Origin: Oscheius tipulae
Lineage: Eukaryota; Nematoda; Chromadorea; Rhabditida; Rhabditidae
Length of the DNA: 64,000 nt
NCBI GenBank assembly: GCA_037178975.1
Contig: JASJZH010000002.1
Location: 7,615,501-7,679,500, forward strand
Direction: 5' to 3'
Positions 1 through 11,137 of the stretch are shown here, one piece after another. The position numbers and the translations under genes are program-made. The number at the start of each line of letters is the position of its first letter. Positions within the stretch are counted from its first letter, which is position 1. The notes below the pieces were generated by a model. It was not told the origin of the DNA. It worked only from the letters and a program-made list of their open reading frames with translations, and did not search any database.

Positions 1-724
1 TAGTCGATGAAGCGCTGCATTCCACGGCTGCGATCTTCGCCACTCACTCTAACCAGAACATTTCCTGAACTTTTTGTCATTTCCTCTTCTTTTCAAAAAC
101 AAAACCTGTAGATTTCGTATTTTTCATCCAGGGAAAGGGGAGCTTGGAGGTTACGCGCAGTTTGGTGCCCAGTCGAAGATCTTGGGGCAGTGTCGAGGAG
201 AATTTGGGCTCTGGGATGGCTGGAGAGCTACTGGTCGACGAGGTCCGGCCGAAGACATTTCTGATGTCCGAGAAGTCGAGCGAGTATTCACCAAACTGAC
301 ATAAAATTGAGCAGAAGAGGAATAGAGACTGACCACTTGCATGCTACGGGATCTCCCAAGTTTTGGGGAGTCTGTTACCTCTTGGATTTTCGACTTGACT
401 GACGTCGAGAAGGAGTCGTTCGCCGTGGAGTCATCAAAATCGAACTGGAGCTCCTTCAGCGGCTCCTCCGCACTCACACGGACTCTCTTCTTCGTCGGCG
501 AGCGGATCTTGAACGGATTGGCCAGTCCGGGATTGGCCGTCATCGGCGGACAGCTCTCCGTGTTTAAATCAACCGTCGCGGAACTCGTCGTCGGCTGTGA
601 CAGCAGCAGGACTCGGCTAGAATAGGACGTTTTCAAAGGGAATAGGTTAGAATTACCTGCTCTTTCTCTTCGCGTGCTTTGCCAGCCGGTCTCGGGGATT
701 CTTCCATGCTGGAGAGCTGGACAT
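1..724 (-). CDS. DONSON-like replication protein, 5' part (runs off the left edge)
   Basis: Four exons join in phase on the minus strand: 724-657, 616-337, 295-106 and 64-1. The ATG lies two bases after a TTTACAG acceptor, so it is probably trans-spliced. The protein starts MSSSPAWKNPRDRLAK and continues with a Ser/Thr-rich basic region containing NPFKIRSPTKK. A block LPQDLRLGTKLRVTSK then FPWMK follows, ending in SGEDRSRGMQRFID at the edge. The 'DLRLGTK.R.TS..PFPW' block after a disordered N-terminus resembles DONSON (downstream neighbour of SON), a replisome factor that helps load CDC45-GINS. Identification rests on that block and the NPF element from memory of the family. The conserved C-terminal core is outside the window, so the name is tentative. 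Confidence 0.5.
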
Positions 725-1475
725 CTCTGTAAATTTGCTGGAATTGGTGGGAAATAGAGGGAGAAAGAAAACAGAAACGGAACATTCGCCAAATTACAAT
801 GACAAAGACAGGTAGAAGAATACAAAATTGAAATATAGACCGTAGGACCTCTCTGTGAAGGCCATCAATCAGTTTCCTATTGGATTATTCGCATTCTACT
901 GCTTCCTAGATAGTATTAAACAACTTTAGCACGTGTAAACCTATGCATACTGGAAAATATGGGGATTTATGAGGGGAAATAGACCAGACGACCATGATTG
1001 AAGGCATACTAGGCACTTTCTTACAATAGTTTAATAACTTATTTAGTGATTGAGAGGCCTGTTCCATGATCTTTATCATCTGTTGAAGGTACTAAAAAAG
1101 CCAAAACGGAGAAAGAATCAAGGAAATCGATCAAAATGAGAAGGTTACTTGGCCGTCAGTACTCCTCCAAGATTTCTGTACAGGTTAGGTTTTCTGCGAT
1201 GATATTTAGCCATTTTAAGAGAAAAAACCATGTTAAAATAAAGGGACAGGAAGAAATAGGCAGGGTGAGGCGAGAGTTCACCGAAACCAAAATTTCAAAT
1301 TCGCGCGGTTTGATTGTAGCGCGTTTCCAAACTGACGGAAAACAAAAAATTACATGGTTCGTCAGTTTATTGTCCATAAAACTTTAAAAATAGCTACTTT
1401 TGATCACAACAACTAAGTATAACAGCAAATAACACTAGCTAGCACTGACTAAAAAAAGCAAAACTATAAAAATAC
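725..1475. other. Gene-free gap
   Basis: AT-rich sequence between the 5' end of the DONSON-like gene and the 3' end of the zinc-finger gene. It should hold the promoter of the former and the 3' UTR of the latter. I see no coding pattern, repeat copy or RNA gene; ORFs on both strands around 1136-1387 have no recognisable protein character. Confidence 0.4.
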
Positions 1476-4400
1476 TCAGTCACAGGGAATCGGGCTCGCT
1501 GGCGAATTGCTGTCGAATTCGTCGAAATCGTCCAGCAAAGGGATGATATTGTTGGGAATGTCGAAGCTGTCCGGACTGAACTTGAGCTCAGAAGGCGGGT
1601 AGAAGAGTGGCTCGCGTTTGAAGGACTGCTGCTCGCGAGACTCTCTGACCCATTCCTTCAGTAGGGTGCTGAGTTGCTGGTCCGGGATGAGACGGAAGCG
1701 ACCATAGTGACCGAGTACTTCTGGAAACAGAACTGTCACTATCAGATGAGGTCACTTTGAAAGAGAGAGGGATAAGAGACATGGAGCTAGGAGCAGTAGC
1801 GGTGTTAACAGAAATAAATCCGAAGCCATAACTACGAGAACAGGACAGAAAAGAAGCATCCAGGTCATTTTACGCCTGTAGATTCCCGTGGGAAAAATTA
1901 CAACCGCAGGACATCCGTGCAGCAGCTTGTTCTCTTGGTCTCTTCTCCTTATTCATTCAGCTGCTTTCATTCTTCAGTAAATTTCAAACAGCAACCACAT
2001 GGAAAGAGCCTCTACTTCTGTCACCTTGGGCCCCGAATCAGAGCACTTTCAGTCTTCCCTGATGCCCCGAGGGATTCCATGAACTATACCAAACATCACT
2101 GTGGTTCCATGGAAGAACTCAAGGAGCCACGAAGTCCGAGCAGGACTCTATCTTTCAATGGCTGCTAGCACGTGGCGGATTCACGAGCTAGCTGTCCTCA
2201 TTGCCGTCTCTTCATCATGACAAAACGCGAGGAGTTAGACTGTGGCGCTACTATTCGCAATGTCTCTCTTCCTGTGCCTACTGTGTAAGAAAGTAGAGTT
2301 CACTGACCTCGGAGGCCCGGGAAGTGATGACGTTGCTAAAGGGAAGCTTCTGGTAGAATTAAAAGAAAGTTTCTTCAAGTTGTTTCTAGCTTTCCAATAT
2401 TTTAGCATTTTTGATTTCGTAGCTTTCAGTCTACCAGAAGCTTGCTTCCACCAACATTGTCTTCCGCTCTTCTGTCAATGGTCAATAAATTCTACTTTCA
2501 CAGTAGACACAGAGACACTGCGAACAGTAGCGCCACAGTCTATTTCCTTGCACTTTGTTATGATGACGAGACGGCAATGAGGACAGCTGGCTCGTAAATT
2601 TGCCTCTTGCTGGTAACCATCCAAAGGTCCTGGCTCCTTGAGCTCTTCCGTGGACCACAGCGGTGTTTGGTATAGTTCATGGAAACCCTCGGGTCACTAG
2701 GTAAGACTGACAGTGCTCTGATCCAGCACTCAAACTCTTTAGAAGACTGTGAATAATGAGGAGAACAAGAGGACAAAAACTGATCTGCTATTGTGATTGT
2801 TACGTATGGAAGCTACAGGCGTAAAGACCCTGGATGCTTGTTTTCTGTTCTGTTCTGGTCGTTGTGGCTTCGTGCTAGTTTCTGTTGTCTCTGTTACTGC
2901 TCCTAGCTTCATGTCTTTCTGTCCCTGTCTGTTTGTCTTTGCCTCTCGGTCTCGTCTCTCTCTCTCTGTCGCTCTGTCCCTGCTCGCTAAAGATCCACGG
3001 CACCATCAGCAACACTGTCACTGTCACAGCTACTCACCTCTTACAGCACTCATGTCCAGCCTATCCGGATCGATTTCCCAGGCCAGCTGGTCCCGCTCGT
3101 ACTGATCCGCCACAACGTCGACTTTCCTTCTCTCTGCCTGAGTAAGTTCAATGAGTGCGCCATCAATCTGATGTCCGGAATGGTAGAGACAGCCCTCGAC
3201 CTGGAGAACCGAGGTAACCGGATTTTGCTTGATCTGAACAAGATCTTACGAAGTCAAGAAGTGGCGGTACCTTCAAATAAGCCATACAATTCTTCCCGCA
3301 CTTGATCGACGGTCTCGGTGGTCGTGCAAACTTCTTATTCGGTCGCTCTTTTTGCTCGCCGCTCCGCGAGCAAGTCAGATAGTGGACTTGGAGCCCGAAA
3401 CCCCACTTTTTCGAACCCGAAGAGACTACGAACTCCACGGCATGGGTCGTGCGAAGCTGCTCGAGCCAGTTCTGAAAGTGATTCAGTTTGATCAACAGTA
3501 CAAGGAACCTAACCTGTAGCTCTTCGCGGTCATCAAAGGTCCGATGCATGATCGGAGCCTCGATTCCATGAATCTGTGTCATATGCTTCAGAAGCAGTGG
3601 CCGAGAGTAGGCTAAAGCATCACACTCGCTGCATCGAACCCCCTTGGGCTTCCCGACAGACTTCGGGGCAGTCTTCAAGGTCTTTTCCGAGATCACTTGA
3701 ACTTTTCTGACATGTACAGACTGGGTATGACGGCGGAGAGCAGCGTCAGTGTCTCCGCGCCAAAAGCAGTCCAGTTCTGGGCAGCTGAAAGGGATTGGAG
3801 TAGAGAAAAGAGATTGATTCTTACAGGAATTCCGGCTTAATATCAGTAAAGGTCTCGCAGTCCTTGGAGAAGAGATTGTCATCCATGATGTTGTCTCTAC
3901 TATTCCAATCCTTGTTCCAGTCGACCTCTGGAAGACAGTTCATTGACAGAGTGACTGACAGTGACAGTTCTTACCATCTTCTTCAATTTCCTCCTCTTCG
4001 ATGTACTCTCCTCCCATGGACATACTGGCTGGAACTGTCGGAATATGCATTGTCATCATCTGGGGCTCGATTCTTGGCTGACTTCCTATGACCGTTCGTT
4101 TGAGGGTGGTGGGTCTGAAACATTAGGTCTTTTACTGTCTCTCTGTTTCTCTTCCACTCTGTCTCTCTATCTCTATACCTCGGCTCATATTGATTCCTAG
4201 CAACCGGAATCTTCAGTACATACTGAGTATTCCTGGTTGGCAAACTAGTCCTCGGGATGGTCCGTACTGTACTGGACAATGTTGTCCGCCGAATCGATGA
4301 ACTCGGAATCGTCAATGTGCGAACCTGTATCAGATTTCTCATGAGAAGAAATGGAAAAAGCAAACCATTGTGCCAGTCTGAACTGTCCTAGAACTCTGAC

Positions 4401-5385
4401 TAATTGTGGCTAGTTGACTAGACTGCGACTCGGGCCGTAGAATTATGTAGCGTTTCCTAGGGATGAGACGACCGTTGGGCAGTGTCTGAAAAAGTCTTGA
4501 AGTACCCTGTCTCTTTGAAACTGTAGATTATTTCGGGTACTTGACTCATATTCTCTGAAGCCTCGAAATCCCTGAACCGAATTTTAACGCGCTCCAGTTT
4601 CTGCTGTTCCCGGTATGATTCTTGTCCGGTTCCGCTACTCAACAGACCGACTATACACTGAGAGTTCTAACTTGTAACTGTAAGTTCCAACTTTTCCTCT
4701 GGGAATGACTCTAACTTCTTGCCATAAAAATATTTCACTAGATGTCATGACGTTCTGATGAGTCTCATTCTCTTTCTTTCTGCTCTTCTGTTCCTTCTGG
4801 TTCTTACGTGACTTATACTTTCATGTTTTGCAAAACCGCAACCTTTGCTATCATTTGCAACTTTGCAAGGAGCATGACTGTCACTGTCTGGGGTTTTGTT
4901 TCCGAAATAGCCGATGGACGCGGCTAACTAGAATGAGACTACATACTGGGAAGACTACTGTTGTTTTACACTACTTCAATGAGGATGACTGTCCCAGTTC
5001 TAGGCACATTCCCTTCTAGGAATCCCAAGAAGTGTAGCGATAAAAAATTCTCACATTTTGGGTATTAGAGTAGGGAGAAAAGCTCAGTCTCTCTTTCTCC
5101 TGTCGTTTCTTATAGTCCTGCTGCAGCGAATCTGTCCAGACGATCTTCTGTTTCTGAACTATCGAGCTGCTTGGGCCATGCGCATCTACCCGTTGCCGCA
5201 GGAACCGGGGCTCGTCGTCTAGCAGACTGTACTCCTGTCCCACGGAGGCTAACATTTACCTAAAAATCATTGGTACTGAAAGCTGACAGAAGGAAAAAGG
5301 AGGAAAACGAGGAAATGCGTAGGAAACGGCGCTGTGTAATAGAGATTACCAGCTGGTTGGAATCGTAGTCCAGCGAGGCCGGCGT
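1476..5385 (-). CDS. C2H2 zinc-finger protein with FAR1/SWIM-associated-like domain
   Basis: Eleven exons join in phase: 5385-5350, 5234-5055, 4657-4541, 4485-4366, 4324-4179, 4114-3975, 3927-3825, 3784-3514, 3471-3271, 3200-3038 and 1720-1476 (about 573 residues). The first coding exon is not found, so the start is open. The N-terminal half is low complexity with an acidic stretch ([13 protein letters not shown]). Two C2H2 fingers follow: CPELDC...RRHTQSVH and CSECDA...LKHMTQIH. Next comes [20 protein letters not shown] with YLTCSRSG and [12 protein letters not shown], resembling the zinc-chelating DNA-binding domain linked to FAR1/SWIM transposase-derived proteins. The C-terminus is acidic ([11 protein letters not shown]). 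A nuclear DNA-binding regulator is likely; the target is unknown. The last intron (1721-3037) contains a foldback repeat. Confidence 0.6.
1735..2925. repeat. 1.2-kb foldback (inverted-repeat) element in an intron
   Basis: The left arm (about 1735-2300) and right arm (about 2485-2925) are imperfect reverse complements. One matching block reads GACTGTGGCGCTACT near 2238 and AGTAGCGCCACAGTC near 2526. The ~180 bp centre is unique. No transposase frame is visible. It lies wholly in the last intron of the zinc-finger gene. A single arm recurs at 12729-13105 in an alpha-tubulin intron, so this is a dispersed family. Confidence 0.7.
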
Positions 5386-6206
5386 CTACAGAAAAATTTT
5401 GAGGAACCACGTATTTTTGGGGAGTTGTTGAGAGATTTCAAAATGGGAATTCTGGATTCCATGGAGATCTGACACTGAGCGGTAAGTTTCTTTCTTCTAA
5501 GGAAACTTTCTTCTTGAAAGAGGGACAGCGAGGCAGAGAGACAGAGAGGTAGAGAGGCAGAGAGACTGAGAGACTGAGCTTGACAGACTTTGACAGCAAG
5601 TTCTGTGCGGAAGAACCTGTCAATTCAGGTCATATCCAATCTATGCTTGTTGGTAGCTCACCAGGCCTTGTGTGACCGCTTAATTAGACAGGTTTCTCCC
5701 TCTAACTCTCAGGTTTCCCGGCGTATTTCAAACCGCCGTCTCGAGACCCAAAAAGCGCGTGATGATTTACGCGGCGTGTTACGCCCATGCAAAAGGTGTC
5801 GCCAATTTTTCTCGCGCCAATTTCCTATTTCGAGGGCAGGAGTTCAAAATTAGTTCTCTAACCTCTTTTTAGATTAATGTAGGGTATACGGTATTCTGTG
5901 CCAAAATCGGTTTAAACCACGATTTCTGTAGGATACTGTACTTAAGAAAAACGAGCGGCATTTGCGCCCGGTTTGAAAAAGTAGCGACACGCATAACACG
6001 CCGTGTACAAACTACCGAAAATTTCTGCTAATCTTCTCCACCTGTACCTTTCTTTTAGCCAGTTATTTTTTGTTTTTCCTTGGTTTCTCGATCTTCTCCA
6101 CATGTTCCTTAACACAGTTGTACCTGCATCTAAGAAAAATGTCAACAAATTCAAATTTACTGTTTCTTTCCTTTTTTCCTCCCAAAATTTCTATTCCAGG
6201 CCCAGA
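5386..6206. other. Divergent promoter gap with GACAGAGA tract
   Basis: This gap separates the zinc-finger gene (minus) from rad17 (plus). A GACAGAGAGGCAGAGA low-complexity tract occupies about 5518-5590. The missing first exon of the zinc-finger gene may lie here. The acceptor TATTCCAG at about 6192-6199, just before the rad17 ATG, has no upstream coding exon and fits trans-splicing. Confidence 0.4.
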
Positions 6207-9200
6207 ATGCCCTCTGAAATAATTACGCGAAAGAGGAAGAGGCCTCTACTGTCCCAGGTAGTGGCAGAGGATAGCGACGAGGAGGAAAACAAACTGATCT
6301 TCAAGAGCCAGGAGCCTGTCACTGCCTCGCCCGATTCAATAATACTGGAGGAGCAGGAAGAAGGTTAGATTTTCGTGTCTAATTGCGATGAAAATCTGTT
6401 TTTCAGGATCCAGTAGAGGATCCATGCTGGCGGACCGTTTCGTCCCCAGAAGCGCGTCGGAACTGGCCCTGCATTCGGCCAAATTGAAAGAAGTTAGCTT
6501 TTTTCCCGCTTCTTTTCCAAGCAATTTTCCAGCTCCGACTCCTTCTCGAGAAGTGTAAAAATGGCCGAGACATTCTGTTCATCAGTGGGCCGCCAGGCTG
6601 CGGCAAATCGACGGCGATTCGGGTCATCTGCGAGAGCCTGAGGCTCCGGGTCAAGGAGTGGGAGGAAGAGGAAACTATCGACGAGGATTCGGTGAAGAAA
6701 CCGCAATTACAGGTATCTTAACTTGCTGTATGCCTGGAAATCATGTTTTTAGAGAGAAGAAGACCATTTTCTGAAGTTTTTACGCGGCGGCTTGGCCAGT
6801 TTTTCCGGCACGGCGACCGTGAAACTTGTCAGATTTCTTCCTACGGCTGCCTACAGGTATTGCATGTTTTTTCACCCCTAAAACCCCTATATTTTCCAGC
6901 CGAATGCCGGAATTTCGCGACCGACTCCGATCAGCCATCCGCAACTCCCGCCAATCGATCATCTTCTGTCTCAGCGACGTCAAATCCTGCTACTCTGTCA
7001 GCCCGCACAAAATCTTCACCGCACAGTTCATTCGGGACGAGGTAATCGAGGCGATGAGTCTGAATCCCGTGGCTGCCAGCATTGCCACAAAAGCTCTGAA
7101 ACGCGCCCGGGATCTGCACACCACGAATAGAAAGGTTGGTATTTCTGTACTGCCTGTAAAAAGATTTTCTTAGATTTCAGACTCGATCCTCACAAAAATC
7201 AGCAATCTGTGCGAGGGAGACCTCCGCCTGGGCTTCAATATGCTCCAGTTTTCGATGGACACAGACGGGAAGGTGAAGGAAATAGCCGACTGTCTCGAGG
7301 CGACTCTCCAAGATGATGTAAGTTGGTGTTTTTCTACAAATCCGGTAGTTATGGCTTGCTGAAACGAAGCATAGTCGATAGGGCTGTCTAGTTGTGGTGG
7401 CTGTGGCTTTAGAAACTTTTGTTTCTATCAGGCGATCACTTTAAGCTCTTTATCCTGTGTGTCTGTCAACGATAAAAAGGGTAGAGAATGTTATGTAATA
7501 CCCATGTTGCCACAATTTTAGCTGTGTAAATATGGTCCTATAATTTTCAGATGTTTCACATGATTGCCCGGATATTGTACGCGCACAGAGGCCCCGAACT
7601 GATTCCTCGTCCCCGATGGCTGCCAGCACATCTTCATCGTCCTCCCACCGAACACGACATCAACGACGTGCTCTCAATGAGCTCACTCCCTTCTACTGAT
7701 GTATATTTGGGTTTTTCACTTAAATTTCCCGCTTTATAGACGGCCCTCTACCTCCACGACCACTTGCTGACATTCTCGCCGTCTCTCCAGTCCACAGCCG
7801 ACATCCTCGAGGCGCTCTCCTTTGCCGACTCGATGACAATGCGCTGGGATGTCAGGCAGAAACTGCAGGAGCGTAGCGGCAAGGCGGACGAGTACCTTTC
7901 ACAGGTGAGCTGGTGTTTGCTTCTCTTGTCAGCTCAGGTTCCAGCCCAGGACCGGTTATTAGATCAGGCTAAAGGGGTTAAAAATTGGTGATTTTGAACA
8001 AATCAACTGAGGTATCAACCTTCTGACAATGTTTTCTAGTGTCTCAAGGCAAGGAAAAATCTTTTGTCGAGCGCAGGAATCAAACCCACCACCTTGTAAG
8101 GGAGCCTGAAACCACTAGCTGATTGTCTAAACGGTAGTTGTAAAAAAGTTTTTTTTTCGCATAGCACAGTCGGTTAGTGCTCCGACTACAGAGAAAAGCA
8201 GGTCGGATGCGATCCTCGCTAGTCGTGAATCTTTTTGAAGGCTTTTGGAAATCTCGGAAAACTTCCTGAAGCATTTTCCTTTATTATCGAAGGCTAGAGC
8301 ATCAGTCGGGTTTGATTTCCGCGATTGCTCTTTGACTTCTTCTGGAGTCCTTGGAAACGTTCAGTAAATTTTTTTTTAGCTAGAATAGTGTGGTCGTAAA
8401 CATAAGATTACCCATTCCGTAAGTTTTCAACTTTTGTATACCCCTTTTAACTATGGCAAACTACTGGGCTTACGGTAGTCTGTTCCCAAATCTCTTCCTA
8501 GAAGCCACAAATGCCGATTTTCAGATCGCTGCCCGGGCCTGCTACTTCAATCTCTCTAAAACTTCAAATAATAGTAAGCCTTTCTATTAATCTTATACTT
8601 AAAAACGTTTTCCAGAAAAAGAGAATCAAAAGTTCCACGGCATAACTCGCCCGAAATGGAAGAATCTCGAACTCGAGATTCGGAGTCTGACAGAAGATCT
8701 TCAACTGGATTCCAGCCTCTCCCGGACCGGAACTACAGCCAAAATATTGTCAGTTTAACCAATTTTTTGCTGTTAACATGTCGAGATTCCAGAGACTTGG
8801 CAATGTACGCGCGGATCCCAACGAGTTCGGCGGATGAGGTCGATGTGCTGAGCTACCTAACGAGACCATACAGCTTTCCATGGACGACGGGACGAGTAGC
8901 CTGGCGATGTAGGCAGCACCAGAGGCGACAGAATGGAACAATTACGCGGTAGGTTCCGCTATGAGTATCTCAAAAATTTGTCGAGTTTGCGACAGGGTAG
9001 TTTGTATGTCAGCACATACCGTCATGCGTTGGAAAGATGGGCTCTGCGGTGGTCTCGCAAGGTAGATTTCTTAGGAGATAAACGGGTATAGAGGGACAGA
9101 GTGATAGCTAGGCAGCGTGTTCTGTACCACAGTATCTGCTATTCTGGTCGACAAATGTTGGTAGTTCACTTAAATTCTCTGATCGCTAGATTAAACCAGT

Positions 9201-9691
9201 TTCCAGTCCGAAACACCAATAAAAACGTATAAGTTGACAGTTGGAACGGGGAACTGAGCGAAGGTTGGAACAGGTTGACATTGGCAATGTACTGTCATGT
9301 TCTATGGGTCTAATTAATGAGATTGACTGATAGCAGGGGTCTAATACGTGCCATTAATTTTCAACCAATCTAGGCGTATGAGTACTCTTTTTTAATTTTT
9401 TTTCGGTCAAAATACCCATTTGATTTCCAATTAAAACATACCTGATTCATTGAGACTTTACTTCCTTGTGAGTACACCACGGGATTTGACTTTTGAGCAA
9501 CATTTTGATGGTAAAAGGAAAAAGATTTTCACATTTTTCAACATAATCTCTCCAATTTCAGCAAGCCACCGCCGCCAATAGCGACCAGTTTGACGAAGAC
9601 AGAAGAGGAGGAGCAGGAGAGGATAATAATCGAGAACTCGGACGAGGATATGAAGTCCGACGACAGCTTCGACGACGATCCCTTCAACTGA
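6207..9691 (+). CDS. rad17: RAD17-like checkpoint clamp loader
   Basis: Twelve exons join in phase: 6207-6363, 6407-6492, 6533-6712, 6753-6856, 6900-7134, 7174-7317, 7551-7700, 7740-7904, 8525-8573, 8616-8748, 8793-8948 and 9562-9691 (562 residues). After an acidic N-terminus comes ISGPPGCGKSTAIRVICESL, a Walker A motif as in RFC-type AAA+ ATPases. The Walker B position (SIIFCLSDV) is degenerate. KSCYSVSPHKIF, NPVAASIATKALKRA and LTKISNLCEGDLRLGFNMLQ match RFC/Rad17 lid features. The C-terminus is acidic (ENSDEDMKSDDSFDDD), as in RAD17. RAD17 with RFC2-5 loads the 9-1-1 clamp at damaged DNA in the nucleus; the C. elegans counterpart is hpr-17. Introns 7905-8524 and 8949-9561 are long; the first carries tRNA-like relics. 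Confidence 0.85.
8065..8232. other. Two tRNA-like relics in a rad17 intron
   Basis: On the minus strand 8125-8069 carries a T-arm-like GGTGGGTTTGATTCCTGC. On the plus strand 8158-8230 starts GCATAGCACAGTCGGTTAGT, like a tRNA D arm, with a TCCGAC/GTCGGA stem around a 15-nt loop. Acceptor stems do not pair well. They look like decayed tRNA genes or a tRNA-derived short repeat. Confidence 0.3.
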
Positions 9692-10290
9692 TCTCTCATC
9701 CTTTCCCCCCTGTAAGTGCCCATCATTGTATATTTTTACTCTATCCCCTCCCTCCCCCGATTAGTTAGTGTCCTTTTTCCCAATACCGGTTCCCCCAAAA
9801 TTTGCCGATCTCAAATAAAATTTATAGATTTTTGCATCGTTTTTGGTCCATTTCCTGGTGGCCCAGGTTCTCCGTCTTTTTGTCATTTTATTTTTCTTCA
9901 ACATGCTCTCCCCTCCTTGTCTGTTTCATTTTGCTTCTTTTTGATCCTGAAAAATAAGGTTGTAGAGGTCAGCATTGTTCTTGAAATTTGTAGAAGGAGC
10001 TTTGGGTAAATTAGATACGAACAAAATGAGGAGAAACGGGCAAAGTAGCCGAATTCTCGATACGGTCAAGACATTTCATGGAGCTCTTGACAGAATTTGA
10101 AGGATTGTGGAAGAGATACTACCAAAACTGCCTTTTTGGGGACCAATACAGCTGGAAACTGGTTTGGTCAACTGCTCTGAACAATAAGCTCTTTGAAGGT
10201 GTTTACCAGGCTTCCATGGGAAAGCTGAAACGTCTGCCATCCGTGGGATTGAAGCTTTGGATGCGTACTCGGAGCGCTAACTACTTGAGC
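9692..10290. other. rad17 3' UTR and gap
   Basis: An AATAAA polyadenylation signal is at 9814-9819, 123 nt after the rad17 stop codon. Beyond it no gene is recognised. The frame at 10078-10368 overlaps the left end of the Tc1-like element and has no transposase features. Confidence 0.5.
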
Positions 10291-11137
10291 TACACACTGT
10301 CAAGAAAGTATAGACGGTTTACACGCGATTTTGACGTTTTCGAAACAGTATTGGTGGTTTTTTTGTAATGCTTTACTGTTCATTTATGTCTTGCTTTCTG
10401 TTTCCAGAGTTGTACAACGAGTTTAGTTGCCACGTGGCTCTCAAGTTTGGCATGGATATTAAAAGAAAAAAACGCTCAGGAAGAACTTCAAAAGTTGTTC
10501 TACTGACATGATATTCGAAAAGACGAACAGTGCCATACAACGAGGAATTTTCGAAGTGGCGGTGTGATGGGCTGGGCTGCAGTGTCAGTGAATGAGACAG
10601 TCGACCATGTCTTCACAAGCTCCCGTATGAATGCTCAAGATTACATTCATATTCTTGACGGATCGCTAAATCCATTTGTCCAAACTTTCGGTCAGAATTG
10701 TGTTTTCCGGCAAGATAATGCGTGGATTCATACATTATTGTACGCGACGTTTATAGGAATGCAAAACAGTATGGAACTGTAGATGGCCTGAAGAATGTTA
10801 TTCGTAGTGCTTGGAGTAAAATCTAGCTATCTACGCTGCGTAAATTGTATGATTCTACCCCCAACCGTGTTGGCGATGCTCTTGAGTCCAAAGGTGGACC
10901 AAGCCGTTATAAGTTGTAGTTCAAGAAATAAACCGTCTATACTTTCTTGACAGCGATTTTCGAAAATGAATGACTTATATTTTTTTTTTCTGACTTATGA
11001 CTATTGATGTTTGACATGATCCTGACGGTTTTTCAACCCGTTCTTCCATTTGCAATTGGTTTCAAGTCGTGAAAACAACCGCAAGTTGGCAAAACGACGA
11101 AAAAACGCAACCGTCTATACTTTCTTGACAGAGTGTA
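10291..11137 (+). mobile_element. Defective Tc1/mariner element
   Basis: The left end, TA at 10291-10292 then CACACTGTCAAGAAAGTATA, and the right end ending at 11135 followed by TA (11136-11137), are inverted repeats of about 27 bp with one mismatch. The TA duplication is typical of Tc1/mariner. The interior (10500-10920) encodes transposase fragments: GGVMGWAAVSVNETVDHVF, FGQNCVFRQDNAWIHT (the 'F.QDNA..H' signature with its catalytic Asp) and a C-terminal LYDSTPNRVGDALESKGG. The frame is broken; a stop lies just before LSTLRKLYDS and the N-terminal DNA-binding domain is missing. A third copy of the terminal repeat is internal at 10930-10953, so the element was probably rearranged or received a nested copy. 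It cannot make an active transposase. Confidence 0.85.
10560..10917 (+). pseudogene. Tc1/Tc3-like transposase remnant
   Basis: The readable catalytic part runs MGWAAVSVNETVDHVFTSSR to FRQDNAWIHT, then the frame drifts. It resumes at GLKNVIRSAWSKI, an in-frame TAG, and LSTLRKLYDSTPNRVGD to SKGGPSRYKL. It ends shortly before the internal terminal-repeat copy at 10930. Known family members have a DDE catalytic triad; only the QDNA-type Asp region is visible here. Confidence 0.75.

Noticed and set aside
10078-10368. 97-residue plus frame as a gene or transposase start
   Set aside because: It runs through the left terminal repeat of the Tc1-like element and shows no helix-turn-helix or DDE features.
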